DNA from: an uncultured Bacteroidales bacterium
GTDB taxonomy: Bacteria > Bacteroidota > Bacteroidia > Bacteroidales > Bacteroidaceae
Assembly (NCBI GenBank): GCA_902763865.1
Contig: CACWTR010000033.1
Coordinates: 1 to 40,897, forward strand
Reading direction: 5' to 3'
DNA length: 40,897 nucleotides
Part shown: piece after piece, positions 16,181 through 25,030 of the stretch
Position numbering within the stretch: position 1 is the stretch's first letter
Layout: every line of letters begins with the position of its first letter
Notes under the pieces: model-generated
What the model was told of the DNA's origin: nothing
Database searches by the model: none
What the model saw: only the letters and a program-made list of their open reading frames with translations
Position numbers and translations under genes: made by a program

Positions 16181-16212
16181 TTGTTTTTGCCATTTCATCG
16201 GCATTATTTCTT

Positions 16213-16243
16213 TTTGCCATTTAATATAAAATATGTATCTTTG
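16213..16243 (+). promoter_or_regulatory. Promoter of the TPR regulator gene
   Basis: TTTG at 16213-16216, 19 bases, TATCTTTG at 16236-16243: an exact fit to the Bacteroidetes consensus, 24 bases before the start codon. Confidence 0.85.
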
Positions 16244-16267
16244 CCTATTGATTAATGGCAAACAACT

Positions 16268-17977
16268 ATGAAAAGAATTCTCATTGCATGTATGACGATA
16301 ATATGTCTGCTCGCGTGTGGGGAGGCATGGAATTCTTCCGATATGAGTAAAGAAGAGGCTCGCGCCGTCATGGACGATGTGTCGCGCAGAAATCTGGCGT
16401 ACGAGCCGTTGACAGAAAGAGACGATACGCTGATGCAGCGTGTAGTAGCATACTATTTGGAACATGGGACCGCGAACGAACTGATGGAAGCGTACTATCT
16501 GCTGGGCAGTGTATATCGAGACCTTCATGAAGCACCAAGGGCACTGGATGCTTTTCTGGACGGAATTAATGCAGCAGACACGACAAGCAAGGAGTGCAAG
16601 TATAGCCTTTTAGCTCGTTTGTACGGACAAATGAGCGACATTCTGCATAAGCAGAGTTTGCACCGGCAATCTGCAGAAGCAGGGAAAAAGGTGTATAGGT
16701 ACGCTGCTTTGGCAGGAGATACGTTGCTTATGGTAGCATCTCAGTGGGGACGATTCGGAGAGTACTTTGCCTTTGGCAATTATCAGGCCATAGCCGACGA
16801 GTGCTGGGACGTGTTGGAAGAAAGTAAACGCTTGGGATTGTTAAGCTATGGTGCAAGTTGGCTTTGTACGAGTGTGTTGGCTAATATGGAGATAGGACGG
16901 GTGGAGGAAGCTCAGAATTTGCTTGCAATCTATGAGCGTCACAGCGGCAAAGTGAATATGGATACCCGTGAATGTTCTTTTCCGATATACTATTACGCTA
17001 AAGGTCGCGTGCTGGCCGCCACAGGTCGGCTGGACTCGGCTGAGTACTTCTTTCGAAAGGAGCTGGAGAAGGCTGTGGATTGGAACAACCGGCAGGCAGC
17101 TTATCGCGGATTGCGGATGTTGTTTGAACAGAAAGGGGAATTAGATTCGGTAGGCAAATATGCATCCTTGCAATGTGATGCAGTAGATAGCTCCTATCAG
17201 GAAAAACTTTCGCTGGCCCTTCAGAACCAGCACGAGATGTACAATTACAGCCGCATACAGACGGAGAACAGTCGTAAGGAGTTGCAGCTTTGGCAAACTC
17301 GGAGAAGATTGTTCATCATCTGTGTGGCGCTGGCTTTTGTCGTTATCTGTGCCATATACATAATTATATATATACGCGCGAGGTACAGACTACAGATAAC
17401 CGATACGGAACTGAAGCTTGAACGTGCCACTGCAGAATTGGAAGAGCTTGAAAACAAAGTACACGCACTCCGCGATAAACTTGCGCAGACCAGGGATGAG
17501 AAGGAAAAACAACGTCTGCAAGAGGAGGTAGAAAAGGCTGAGAAAGAAATGGAAGAACAAAGAACAGCTGTGATGGATGACCAGAAAAGACTGGACGATT
17601 TGCGACAACGCGTTAAGAGTAACTCAAAGATGCTACGAAAGCGATACAGCACTACACCATTGTTCCAAACCCTTTTGCATAAGGCAAGAAGTCAAGACAT
17701 AGCCACCGAACAGGACTACGAGAAGATACGACAGGCATTACTGAAAGAGGATGCCGATTTGTTGCATCGTTTTTATGAGTTGCTGCCTGACTCCTCGGAA
17801 ACGGAAGTACATGTGTTCCTGTTGCTACGTTTTGGAATGACGAAGACAGAGGTTAGTCAGTTGATAGCACATAGCCAATCGGCTGTGACGAACACCTGTA
17901 ACCGCCTCTTCTGCAAAGTGAATGGCAGACAGTGCTCTACCAGTGCCGAGGCCTACGAGTGGCTGCTGCGGCTGTAG
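16268..17977 (+). CDS. Membrane-spanning TPR / coiled-coil protein with C-terminal HTH-like domain
   Basis: 569 residues in a layered design. The N-terminus MKRILIACMTIICLLACG has a lipobox (LLAC). Residues ~50-330 are helical repeats of TPR type (for example YYLLGSVYRDLHEAPRALDAFLDG, GRVLAATGRLDSAEYFF). One transmembrane helix lies at about 348-370. A long charged coiled coil follows (~380-450). The C-terminal ~70 residues (HVFLLLRFGMTKTEVSQLIAHSQSAVTNTCNRLF) look like a helix-turn-helix. The likely topology is sensor repeats in the periplasm and DNA-binding tail in the cytoplasm, giving a one-component membrane-bound regulator. Targets are unknown; the divergent DUF3244 gene and the secreted-protein genes to its left are obvious candidates. 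Confidence 0.72.
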   Translation: MKRILIACMTIICLLACGEAWNSSDMSKEEARAVMDDVSRRNLAYEPLTERDDTLMQRVVAYYLEHGTANELMEAYYLLGSVYRDLHEAPRALDAFLDGINAADTTSKECKYSLLARLYGQMSDILHKQSLHRQSAEAGKKVYRYAALAGDTLLMVASQWGRFGEYFAFGNYQAIADECWDVLEESKRLGLLSYGASWLCTSVLANMEIGRVEEAQNLLAIYERHSGKVNMDTRECSFPIYYYAKGRVLAATGRLDSAEYFFRKELEKAVDWNNRQAAYRGLRMLFEQKGELDSVGKYASLQCDAVDSSYQEKLSLALQNQHEMYNYSRIQTENSRKELQLWQTRRRLFIICVALAFVVICAIYIIIYIRARYRLQITDTELKLERATAELEELENKVHALRDKLAQTRDEKEKQRLQEEVEKAEKEMEEQRTAVMDDQKRLDDLRQRVKSNSKMLRKRYSTTPLFQTLLHKARSQDIATEQDYEKIRQALLKEDADLLHRFYELLPDSSETEVHVFLLLRFGMTKTEVSQLIAHSQSAVTNTCNRLFCKVNGRQCSTSAEAYEWLLRL

Positions 17978-17996
17978 GGGCATTCGTTAAGTCTGC

Positions 17997-18839
17997 TTAT
18001 GTCAGCATGAAGTAGATGACAGAGGCGGGGATGGCAAGCAGTGCGCTGTCGAAGCGGTCGAGCAGTCCGCCGTGGCCGGGAAGGACGTGTCCGCTGTCCT
18101 TGATGCCCAGCTGCCGCTTGATGAGGCTTTCCACGAGGTCTCCCCACGTGCCGAAGACGACGACGACGAGTGCGAAGCCCATCCATCGCAGCAGTGGCAT
18201 CGTCTCGGGTTGCCAGCGCCAGATGATGTATGCGGCGGCAAGGGTGAAGAGACCGCCGCCGATGCTGCCTGCCCACGACTTCCCCGGCGAGATGCGCGGG
18301 AAGAGCTTGTAGGGGATGTATCGTCCGAGCGAGCATCCGCAGAGGTAGGCAAAGGTGTCGTTGACCCAGAGGAAGATGAAGAGGGCCAGGGGGTATATCC
18401 AGTTGTAGGCCAAGGCACCCGTCGGGGCGTCATAGACAATGCTCAGGAGGGGCAGCAGTGCGAAGGGGACGGCAATGTAGAGCTGCGATGCAAAGCAGAG
18501 CGTCCAGTTGCGCAGGGGGGCATGGGCTTTGCGGTAGAGCTCGCTGACGAGAATGTAGAGGAGCAACATCCCGTAGAGCGAGAACATCTGGGCCGTCTGC
18601 GGGCTGGCAATGCAGCTGAGCCATGTGGCAGCGATGAGTACGACTCCGGCCATTGCGTTGATAGGGCGGGGCAGGCGGGCTCCTGCGTGGCGGTTCATCA
18701 GCGTGCCGAACTCCCACAGCGTTGCTGCTGCGACGAGGGCGAAGAAGAAGAAGGCGCTGACGGGACTATAGACGGTGCACCCTACGAGCAGCAGTACATA
18801 GACGGCTCCGGTCAGGGCGCGGACGATGAGATTGCGCAT
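17997..18839 (-). CDS. cdsA: Phosphatidate cytidylyltransferase
   Basis: Integral inner-membrane enzyme making CDP-diacylglycerol from phosphatidic acid and CTP, the branch point for all phospholipids. The 280-residue protein has about eight hydrophobic segments and the family signature near the C-terminus: SLIKRQLGIKDSGHVLPGHGG followed by LLDRFDS. SPGKSWAGSIGGG corresponds to the conserved SPKKTWEG-type loop. The ATG at 18839 gives a hydrophobic first helix. It is the last gene of the rsfS-ftsH-cdsA run; an octamer repeat array fills the gap to ftsH. Confidence 0.93.
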   Translation of the reverse strand: MRNLIVRALTGAVYVLLLVGCTVYSPVSAFFFFALVAAATLWEFGTLMNRHAGARLPRPINAMAGVVLIAATWLSCIASPQTAQMFSLYGMLLLYILVSELYRKAHAPLRNWTLCFASQLYIAVPFALLPLLSIVYDAPTGALAYNWIYPLALFIFLWVNDTFAYLCGCSLGRYIPYKLFPRISPGKSWAGSIGGGLFTLAAAYIIWRWQPETMPLLRWMGFALVVVVFGTWGDLVESLIKRQLGIKDSGHVLPGHGGLLDRFDSALLAIPASVIYFMLT

Positions 18840-18849
18840 GGTGGTGTTT

Positions 18850-18921
18850 CGTTATAACGTTGGGTCGTTATTGCGTTATGTCGTTATGACGTTATGACGT
18901 TATTTCGTTATTTCGTTCTTA
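18850..18921. repeat. Octamer tandem array between ftsH and cdsA
   Basis: Nine 8-base units in register, all starting CGTT (for example CGTTATGA twice, CGTTATTT twice). They run from the ftsH stop codon to 10 bases before the cdsA start, so the array is essentially the whole intergenic region. Confidence 0.8.
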
Positions 18922-20883
18922 CGAGGCTTCGGTTTCCCCGGCGGGTTGTTCTGTCAGCAGTTCCTCCGTGCGGCTGGTCCAGGGTCGCGGTCCGAAGATG
19001 CGCTCCACGTCCTCGGCGAAGATGACTTCCCGCTCCACCAGCAGCTGGGCAAGCTGGGCATGGCCTTCGGCATGCTGGCTGAGGATGTCCTTTGCACGGG
19101 CATACTGTCTGGCAATCATGGCCTTTGTCTCCTCGTCGATGAGCTGAGCCGTGGCTTCGGAGTACGGGCGCTGGAAGCCGTACTCCTGATTGTCGTAGTA
19201 GCAGAGGTTGGGCAGGCGGTCGCTCATGCCCATGTAGGTAATCATGCTGAAGGCTTGTTTGGTGACGCGCTCCAGGTCGTTCATGGCTCCGCTGCTGATG
19301 TGTCCGCAGAAAAGTTCCTCTGCGGCGCGTCCGCCGAGGGTGGCGCACATCTCGTCGAGCATCTGCTCGCGGGTCGTTATCTGTCGTTCCTCGGGCAGGT
19401 ACCATGCGGCGCCGAGGGCTCTGCCGCGGGGCACGATGGTGACCTTGACGAGGGGGTTGGCGTATTGCAGCAGCCAGCTGATGGTGGCGTGGCCGGCCTC
19501 GTGGAGGGCGATGGTGCGCTTCTCCTCGGCTGTCATCACCTTGGTCTTCTTCTCCAGTCCGCCGATGATGCGATCCACGGCAGCGAGGAAGTCGTCCTTA
19601 TCGACAGCCTTCTTCCCGTTTCTGGCGGCAATGAGTGCTGCCTCGTTGCAGACGTTGGCAATGTCGGCTCCGCTGAATCCGGGAGTCTGGCGGGCAAGGA
19701 AGTCGATGTCGAGCGTGTTGTCCGTCTTGATAGGCTTGAGGTGCACCTGGAAGATTTCCTTGCGCTCGGTGACGTCGGGCAGATCGACGTGTATCTGGCG
19801 GTCGAATCGTCCGGCACGCAGCAGGGCCTTGTCCAGGATGTCGGCACGGTTGGTGGCAGCCATGATGATGACGCCGCTGTTGGTGCCGAAGCCGTCCATC
19901 TCGGTGAGTAGCTGGTTCAGGGTGCTCTCCCGCTCGTCGTTGGCCCCCATCTGTACGCCTCGGCTGCGTGCCCGGCCTACGGCGTCTATCTCGTCGATGA
20001 AGATGATGCAGGGAGCTTTCTCCTTGGCCTGACGGAAGAGGTCGCGCACGCGGCTGGCGCCGACACCGACGAACATCTCCACGAAGTCACTGCCCGACAT
20101 GCTGAAGAACGGCACGTCGGCCTCGCCTGCCACCGCCTTGGCCAGCAGCGTCTTTCCCGTTCCGGGAGGGCCTACGAGCAGTGCACCCTTGGGAATCTTG
20201 CCGCCCAGCTCGGTGTAGCGCGTCGGGTTCTTGAGGAAATCCACTATTTCCTGCACCTCGAGCTTTGCCCCGGCCTGTCCGGCTACGTCGGCAAAGGTCA
20301 CCTTGCCCTCTTCGTCCTTCTCGACGAGGCGGGCGCGGCTTTTGCCGACATTGAAGATGCCCATCGGGCCGCCTCCCTCGCTGCCGCCTCCCATGCGCCG
20401 CATCATGTATATCCAGAAGAAAGCGATGAGGATGAGCGGTCCGAAGCTCCAGAAGAAGTGCATGAAGTCATCATCGCCTTGCCGGTACTCCATCTCGCCG
20501 GTGAAGTGCTCCAGGGCCTGTTGCTCGCTGATGAAGTCCTCGAGCTTGTCGGCAGAGGGGTACTGCACGACGACGAAGGGCCTCGTGCCGCTATCTACCT
20601 TCTGTTCGCGGAAGACGTCGCGGATGTGGCTTGGCTCGACGTACATCAGCAGCGAGCCTTCCTTCTTGTTGACAATAATGCGTGAGGCATAGCCCTGCTC
20701 CACGTAGCTCTTGAACTGGCTGTAGGTGGCATTGCGCGAAGAGCCTCCCGACAGGAGCGAGCTGTCGCCGTTCATGAGCAGGTAGCCCAGGGTGAGTGCA
20801 ATGACCATGTAAATCCAGGTCAGACTTGTTTGCGGCTGAGGGCCGCGCTTCTTATTCTTGTCCTTTTTCTTTTCGTTGTCCAT
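18919..20883 (-). CDS. ftsH: ATP-dependent zinc metalloprotease FtsH
   Basis: Membrane-anchored AAA+ protease that degrades misassembled membrane proteins and short-lived regulators. At 654 residues, it has a charged N-terminus, a first transmembrane helix (~22-40), a periplasmic domain, and a second helix (~143-160). The AAA module has Walker A GPPGTGKT with Lys244, Walker [10 protein letters not shown], and an SRH with [20 protein letters not shown]. The zinc protease motif HEAGH is at 461-465. The order and length are standard for Bacteroidetes FtsH. The gene follows rsfS by 11 bases. Its stop codon lies inside the first unit of the downstream octamer array. Confidence 0.97.
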   Translation of the reverse strand: MDNEKKKDKNKKRGPQPQTSLTWIYMVIALTLGYLLMNGDSSLLSGGSSRNATYSQFKSYVEQGYASRIIVNKKEGSLLMYVEPSHIRDVFREQKVDSGTRPFVVVQYPSADKLEDFISEQQALEHFTGEMEYRQGDDDFMHFFWSFGPLILIAFFWIYMMRRMGGGSEGGGPMGIFNVGKSRARLVEKDEEGKVTFADVAGQAGAKLEVQEIVDFLKNPTRYTELGGKIPKGALLVGPPGTGKTLLAKAVAGEADVPFFSMSGSDFVEMFVGVGASRVRDLFRQAKEKAPCIIFIDEIDAVGRARSRGVQMGANDERESTLNQLLTEMDGFGTNSGVIIMAATNRADILDKALLRAGRFDRQIHVDLPDVTERKEIFQVHLKPIKTDNTLDIDFLARQTPGFSGADIANVCNEAALIAARNGKKAVDKDDFLAAVDRIIGGLEKKTKVMTAEEKRTIALHEAGHATISWLLQYANPLVKVTIVPRGRALGAAWYLPEERQITTREQMLDEMCATLGGRAAEELFCGHISSGAMNDLERVTKQAFSMITYMGMSDRLPNLCYYDNQEYGFQRPYSEATAQLIDEETKAMIARQYARAKDILSQHAEGHAQLAQLLVEREVIFAEDVERIFGPRPWTSRTEELLTEQPAGETEAS

Positions 20884-20894
20884 GTGGTTTGCGT

Positions 20895-21257
20895 TCAGTC
20901 GAGGTTGGGAATGCTGCGGAGGTCGGCATCGGCCCAGAGGTGTTCGATGTCGTAGAAGGCACGCAGCTCGGGCAGGAAGATGTGTACGATAGCATCGGCA
21001 TAGTCCATCGCCACCCAGGAGCCCCTGCCCAGGCCATCGACGGCCAGCGGCTTGGCTGCCACCCTGGTGCGGCAGGTGTCGCCCACCGAGTGGGCCAGGG
21101 CCTGCACCTGCAAGGGCGAACCGCCAGAGCAGATGACGAAATAGCGGCAGACGGCATCGGGAATCCCGGAGAGGTCGGCCACTACGATGTCGCGCCCCTT
21201 CTTCTCTTGCAGGCCCTCCACGATGGCCTCGACAAGTTCATCCTTCTTATTCTCCAT
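20895..21257 (-). CDS. rsfS: Ribosome silencing factor RsfS
   Basis: Small cytoplasmic protein (120 residues, Iojap/DUF143 family) that binds ribosomal protein uL14 and blocks subunit joining when nutrients are scarce. The family pattern is clear: VEAIVEGLQEKKGRDIVVADL, then YFVICSGGS, GSWVAMDYADAIVHIF and FYDIEHLWADA. It is the first gene of the operon with ftsH and cdsA, with a TATCTTTG box upstream. Confidence 0.93.
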   Translation of the reverse strand: MENKKDELVEAIVEGLQEKKGRDIVVADLSGIPDAVCRYFVICSGGSPLQVQALAHSVGDTCRTRVAAKPLAVDGLGRGSWVAMDYADAIVHIFLPELRAFYDIEHLWADADLRSIPNLD

Positions 21258-21293
21258 TCAGTTAATATATAATTATGTATCACAAAGTGCGTG

Positions 21294-21301
21294 CAAAGAT
21301 A
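21294..21301 (-). promoter_or_regulatory. rsfS operon -7 box
   Basis: TATCTTTG on the minus strand, 36 bases before the rsfS start codon. The expected -33 position falls in the heptamer array at 21311-21352, and no clear TTTG is seen. Confidence 0.6.
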
Positions 21302-21310
21302 CAAAAAAAT

Positions 21311-21352
21311 AGTTCACAGTCCATCGTTCTGTGTTCATAATTCAAAATTATT
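21311..21352. repeat. Degenerate heptamer array between divergent promoters
   Basis: Six 7-base units (AGTTCAC, AGTCCAT, CGTTCTG, TGTTCAT, AATTCAA, AATTATT) lie between the rsfS -7 box and the tRNA-Gln -33 box. The later units are weak. Confidence 0.5.
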
Positions 21353-21373
21353 AAGTTTTTTTTTGCTTAAAGA

Positions 21374-21404
21374 TTTGTCAGTTCGTAAAAAAGCTGTAAC
21401 TTTG
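21374..21404 (+). promoter_or_regulatory. tRNA-Gln promoter
   Basis: TTTG (21374-21377), 19 bases, TAACTTTG (21397-21404): a complete consensus pair, 43 bases before the first tRNA-Gln. Confidence 0.8.
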
Positions 21405-21447
21405 CACCCGCAAATGAGCGTTGGAGCGCTCTGAAGCGACATACGAT

Positions 21448-21518
21448 TGGGCTATGGTGTAATGGTAACACTGCAGATTCTGGTCCTGCCTTTCCTGGTT
21501 CGAGTCCGGGTAGCCCAA
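21448..21518 (+). tRNA. tRNA-Gln, anticodon CTG, copy 1
   Basis: 71 bases with a perfect 7-bp acceptor stem (TGGGCTA/TAGCCCA), a 4-bp D stem (GTGT/ACAC), and anticodon loop TTCTGGT giving CUG. The T arm is CCTGG-TTCGAGT-CCGGG. The anticodon stem closes with an A-C mismatch (31-39). CCA is not encoded in full. Confidence 0.93.
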
Positions 21519-21540
21519 CAATCTCCACGATGGAGCATAG

Positions 21541-21611
21541 TGGGCTATGGTGTAATGGTAACACTGCAGATTCTGGTCCTGCCTTTCCTGGTTCGAGTCC
21601 GGGTAGCCCAA
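21541..21611 (+). tRNA. tRNA-Gln, anticodon CTG, copy 2
   Basis: Sequence identical to the copy 93 bases upstream, including the A31-C39 mismatch. The 22-base spacer contains a small CTCCA/TGGAG hairpin that may help processing. Both copies share one promoter. Confidence 0.93.
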
Positions 21612-21777
21612 CAAATCAGAACAAACAAATTTATTATTCACAATGGACGACTATCACGCGGATAACAACGATTCTTAGTGCTCGGGAGTCTGTATCGTCA
21701 TGTGCATGCTCCTGAAAAGCGAAAAAGGAATTATGTGCATGTGTGCCCCATCCCTAAAAAGAAGAGGAACCAAGACG

Positions 21778-22704
21778 ATGCGAACATACTGGAACACTTC
21801 GAATGGTCTGCGTACCATTAGCGAATGGCAGCCCGGCTGCTGGGTGCAGGTCACCTGCCCCACCGAGGAAGACATCAACTTCCTGGAACAAACCCTCCAC
21901 ATTCCCGACTACTACATCAGCGACATCGCCGATACCGATGAACGTGCCCGCTACGACATCGACGAAGGCTGGGTGCTCATCATCCTGCGTATCCCATACG
22001 TCAAGGAAACAAAAAGCCGCACCCCCTACACCACCATTCCCCTCGGTGTCATCATGAAAGGCGACGTCCTCATCACCATCTGCAACTTCGAGACAAACAT
22101 GATGATTGACTTCGTCTCCTATCAGCAGAAGCGCGGACTCGGATTCGTCGATTCCGTTGACATGATATTCCGCCTCTTCCTCTGCTGTGCAGTCTGGTAC
22201 CTGAAGCGGCTCAAGCAAATCAGCACACTCATCGACAAGGCCAAGCAGAACCTCGACCGCAACGTCAGCAACACCGACCTCGTCTCCCTGAGCCGACTGC
22301 AGGACAGCCTCACCTACTTTGTCACCTCCATCCGCGGCAACGAAAACCTCCTCTCCAAGCTGAAGTTCAAACTGCCCATCGACGAACTCGACGCAGATAT
22401 GATAGAAGACGTCAGCATCGAGATGAGCCAGGCACGCGAGACCACCAACATCTATGCCAACATTCTCGACTCCACGATGGACACCTATGCCAACATCATC
22501 AACAACAACATGAGCTCCGTCATGAAGATGCTCACCAGCATCAGCATCATCCTCATGTTCCCGACCCTCATCGCCAGTCTCTTCGGCATGAATCTCGTCA
22601 ACGGCATGGAAACCACCGCGTGGGGCTTCCCCCTCGCACTCTTCCTCTCCATAGGCGTCACCGTCCTCTTCATGTGGTACTTCAAGCGCAAAACATGGAT
22701 ATGA
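21778..22704 (+). CDS. corA: CorA family magnesium/divalent cation transporter
   Basis: Inner-membrane pentameric channel for Mg2+ and other divalent ions. From ATG 21778 the protein has 308 residues: a cytoplasmic alpha/beta N-terminal funnel domain, a long helical region (~130-240), and two C-terminal transmembrane helices. The signature loop FGMN (in SLFGMNLVNGME) follows the first helix, and the C-terminus is basic (KRKTWI), as usual. An in-frame start exists at 21700, but the added residues are cysteine-rich and unlike the family, so the shorter start is preferred. The gene stands alone between the tRNA-Gln pair and a terminator. Confidence 0.88.
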   Translation: MRTYWNTSNGLRTISEWQPGCWVQVTCPTEEDINFLEQTLHIPDYYISDIADTDERARYDIDEGWVLIILRIPYVKETKSRTPYTTIPLGVIMKGDVLITICNFETNMMIDFVSYQQKRGLGFVDSVDMIFRLFLCCAVWYLKRLKQISTLIDKAKQNLDRNVSNTDLVSLSRLQDSLTYFVTSIRGNENLLSKLKFKLPIDELDADMIEDVSIEMSQARETTNIYANILDSTMDTYANIINNNMSSVMKMLTSISIILMFPTLIASLFGMNLVNGMETTAWGFPLALFLSIGVTVLFMWYFKRKTWI

Positions 22705-22763
22705 AGCAGTCCGCAGCCCGCGGTTCATGGTTCATAAATGATGAAATTTCAATAAACAACAGA

Positions 22764-22802
22764 AAAAAGAAGCTCTTTCCCTTGCAGGTTAGGGCTTTTT
22801 TT
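22764..22802 (+). terminator. Terminator of corA
   Basis: AAGCTCT (22770-22776) pairs with AGGGCTT (22791-22797) with one G-T pair, followed by a T run to 22802. An upstream A run can extend the stem. Confidence 0.7.
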
Positions 22803-22863
22803 GCGTAATTTGCAACCACTTTACAGAAAACGTTAATTCATAACTTTTAATTAACTCTTTTTG

Positions 22864-24768
22864 ATGGACTCTTTAGAGACTAACGAGACTACTGCCCTTG
22901 AGCAGTCTTCTGAGATTCAGAACCCTCAGCCCGCTACAGTAGAGGGAGAAGTAGAAACAACAGCAGCCGAGCCGACACCGGAACCGGAATCAACAGCAAC
23001 CGAGACGATACCGGAAACCGAAGCCGAAGCTCAGGAGCAGGCAATCGTTCAGCAGACCTTTCATACAAAGGAAGAGGTCGTAGCCCGCGTGCAGGAAATA
23101 GCACAGTCGGACGAGGCGGGCGACAAAGCGGAACTAAACCTCCTCAAGCAGCTGTTCTACAAGTTCCATAACGCCGAGGTGCAGGAAGCCTTCCGCGCTT
23201 TTGTCGAAGCAGGCGGCGAAGAAGACAAGTTCATGCCGCAGATAGACCCGGCAGAGCCCGCCTTCCGAGAGGCAATGCAAGTCATACGTGAACGCCGCGC
23301 CGCCATACAGGAGGCTCAGGAAAAGCAGAAACAGGAAAACCTCAAGCGCAAGCTCGAGATACTGGACCGCATTCAGCAGCTGGCCTCCACTCCCGAAGAA
23401 GCAAACCAGAACTTCGATGAGTTCAAGGCTCTGCAAGCCGAGTGGAAGGAGATAAAAGCCGTTCCCGCCGAGCGCGCTACGGAACTCTGGAAGAACTACC
23501 AACTCTACGTGGAGCAGTTCTACGACCTGCTAAAGCTCGGACACGAACTGCGCGACTACGACTTCCGCAAGAACCTCGAGATAAAGACACGCCTCATTGG
23601 GCAGGCAGAAGCACTGGCCAACAACCCCGACATCCTGCAAGCTTTCAACCAACTCCAGACACTCCATCAGGAATGGAAGGAGACAGGACCCGTGGCCAAG
23701 GAAATCAGGGACGTGGTGTGGGAAAAGTTCAAGGAAGCCTCTACCGTCATCAACAGGAAGCATCAGGCACACTTCGAAGCCATAAAAGCACGCGAAGAAG
23801 AGAACTTGGCCCGTAAGACAGCACTCTGCGAACAGCTCGAAGCTATCGAGACAGACGGACTCAAGACCTTCGCCGACTGGGATGCCGTCACGCAAAAGAT
23901 AAAAGAGCTGCAGACAGAATGGAAGACTCTCGGCTTTGCGCCGCAAAAGATGAACACGGCCATCTTCGAGCGCTTCCGCAAAAGCTGCGACGCCTTCTTT
24001 GAAAAGAAGACAGCATTCTTCCACGACCTCAAGGAAGAACTAAGCGCCAACCTCGCAAAGAAGAAAGCCCTGGTCGAGAAGGCCGAGTCGCTCAGAGAAA
24101 GCACCGACTGGCGTTCCACGGGCGACGTGCTCATCAACCTGCAGAAGCAATGGAAAGAGATTGGCACCGTGCCCCGCAAGTACAGCGAAGAACTCTGGAA
24201 GCGCTTCACGGCAGCATGTGACCAGTTCTTCGAGGCGCGGCAGGCAGCCACAGCAGACGTGCGCAGCGAAGAGAAAGCCAACAAAGAACAGAAACTCGGC
24301 ATCATCGCACAGCTCAAGGAACTGGCCGAGACGGAAGGCGACAATGTCATCGCACAGGTCAAGGAGCTTCAGCAGAAGTGGAATCAGGTTGGGCATGTCC
24401 CCTTCCGCGACAAAGAAGCACTCTACAAGGAGTATCGTGCCGTCTGCGACAAACTTTATGATGCCTACGGAGTCAGTCAGGCAAAGCGTCGTCTCAACAA
24501 CTTCCGCCAGAACCTGCAGCAAAGAGTGGAAAAGGAAGCAGGTTCACTCGACACGGAGCGCCAGCGCATGCAGCGTGCCTACGAGCGGATGCAGAACGAA
24601 ATCAAGACCTACGAGAACAACATCGGCTTCCTCTCCGTGGGCAGCAAGAAGGGCAATTCCCTGATTGAGTCCATGAACAAGAAGGTGGAGAAACTGCGCG
24701 ACGAACTCAACCTTTTGGCTCAGAAAATAAAGGCCGTTGACGAACAAATGACAGAAGGACAAGGGTAG
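22864..24768 (+). CDS. DUF349 repeat protein
   Basis: 634 residues from ATG 22864. An acidic, Glu/Thr/Pro-rich N-terminus (~1-70) is followed by about five DUF349 repeats of ~75 residues. Each carries the hallmark LQxEWKExGPVPxxxxxxLWxxFxxACDxFF, for example LQKQWKEIGTVPRKYSEELW. A C-terminal coiled coil ends the chain. It is cytoplasmic, and its function is not established. The protein is rich in Glu and Lys and almost entirely helical. It is monocistronic, closed by a strong terminator. Confidence 0.85.
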   Translation: MDSLETNETTALEQSSEIQNPQPATVEGEVETTAAEPTPEPESTATETIPETEAEAQEQAIVQQTFHTKEEVVARVQEIAQSDEAGDKAELNLLKQLFYKFHNAEVQEAFRAFVEAGGEEDKFMPQIDPAEPAFREAMQVIRERRAAIQEAQEKQKQENLKRKLEILDRIQQLASTPEEANQNFDEFKALQAEWKEIKAVPAERATELWKNYQLYVEQFYDLLKLGHELRDYDFRKNLEIKTRLIGQAEALANNPDILQAFNQLQTLHQEWKETGPVAKEIRDVVWEKFKEASTVINRKHQAHFEAIKAREEENLARKTALCEQLEAIETDGLKTFADWDAVTQKIKELQTEWKTLGFAPQKMNTAIFERFRKSCDAFFEKKTAFFHDLKEELSANLAKKKALVEKAESLRESTDWRSTGDVLINLQKQWKEIGTVPRKYSEELWKRFTAACDQFFEARQAATADVRSEEKANKEQKLGIIAQLKELAETEGDNVIAQVKELQQKWNQVGHVPFRDKEALYKEYRAVCDKLYDAYGVSQAKRRLNNFRQNLQQRVEKEAGSLDTERQRMQRAYERMQNEIKTYENNIGFLSVGSKKGNSLIESMNKKVEKLRDELNLLAQKIKAVDEQMTEGQG

Positions 24769-24799
24769 TCATTTGACATCTTAACAGCCTTCCCGAAAC

Positions 24800-24856
24800 A
24801 GGCGATAACTCAGCTTAGGACATCAAGCCCGAAAGCGGAGTTGTCGCCTCTTTTTT
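24800..24856 (+). terminator. Terminator of the DUF349 gene
   Basis: AGGCGATAACTC (24800-24811) pairs with GAGTTGTCGCCT (24838-24849), one G-T pair, with an inner small stem in the loop, followed by C and seven or so T. Confidence 0.85.
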
Positions 24857-24963
24857 GTCCTTTTTGCTATTTCAGAGTGCTCAAAAAGTCTTATAGAATT
24901 GCGAAAAAAGGAACAATTGCAGAAATAAATGTCCTCAATGATGCTATTTCGCGTATTTATTTG

Positions 24964-24971
24964 TATCTTTG
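24964..24971 (+). promoter_or_regulatory. Promoter -7 box of the acyl-lipid locus
   Basis: TATCTTTG, 59 bases before the first gene of the locus. No convincing -33 TTTG at the right distance. The remaining gap 24857-25030 shows nothing else. Confidence 0.6.
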
Positions 24972-25030
24972 CAGCCGATTAGTGCGCACTATGTGCGCGT
25001 ATATAGGTAAGAATAAGCAAAACAGCCTGC

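Noticed and set aside
21700-21777. Longer N-terminus for CorA from the ATG at 21700
   Set aside because: The added 26 residues are Met/Cys-rich and unlike any CorA; the start at 21778 fits the family length.
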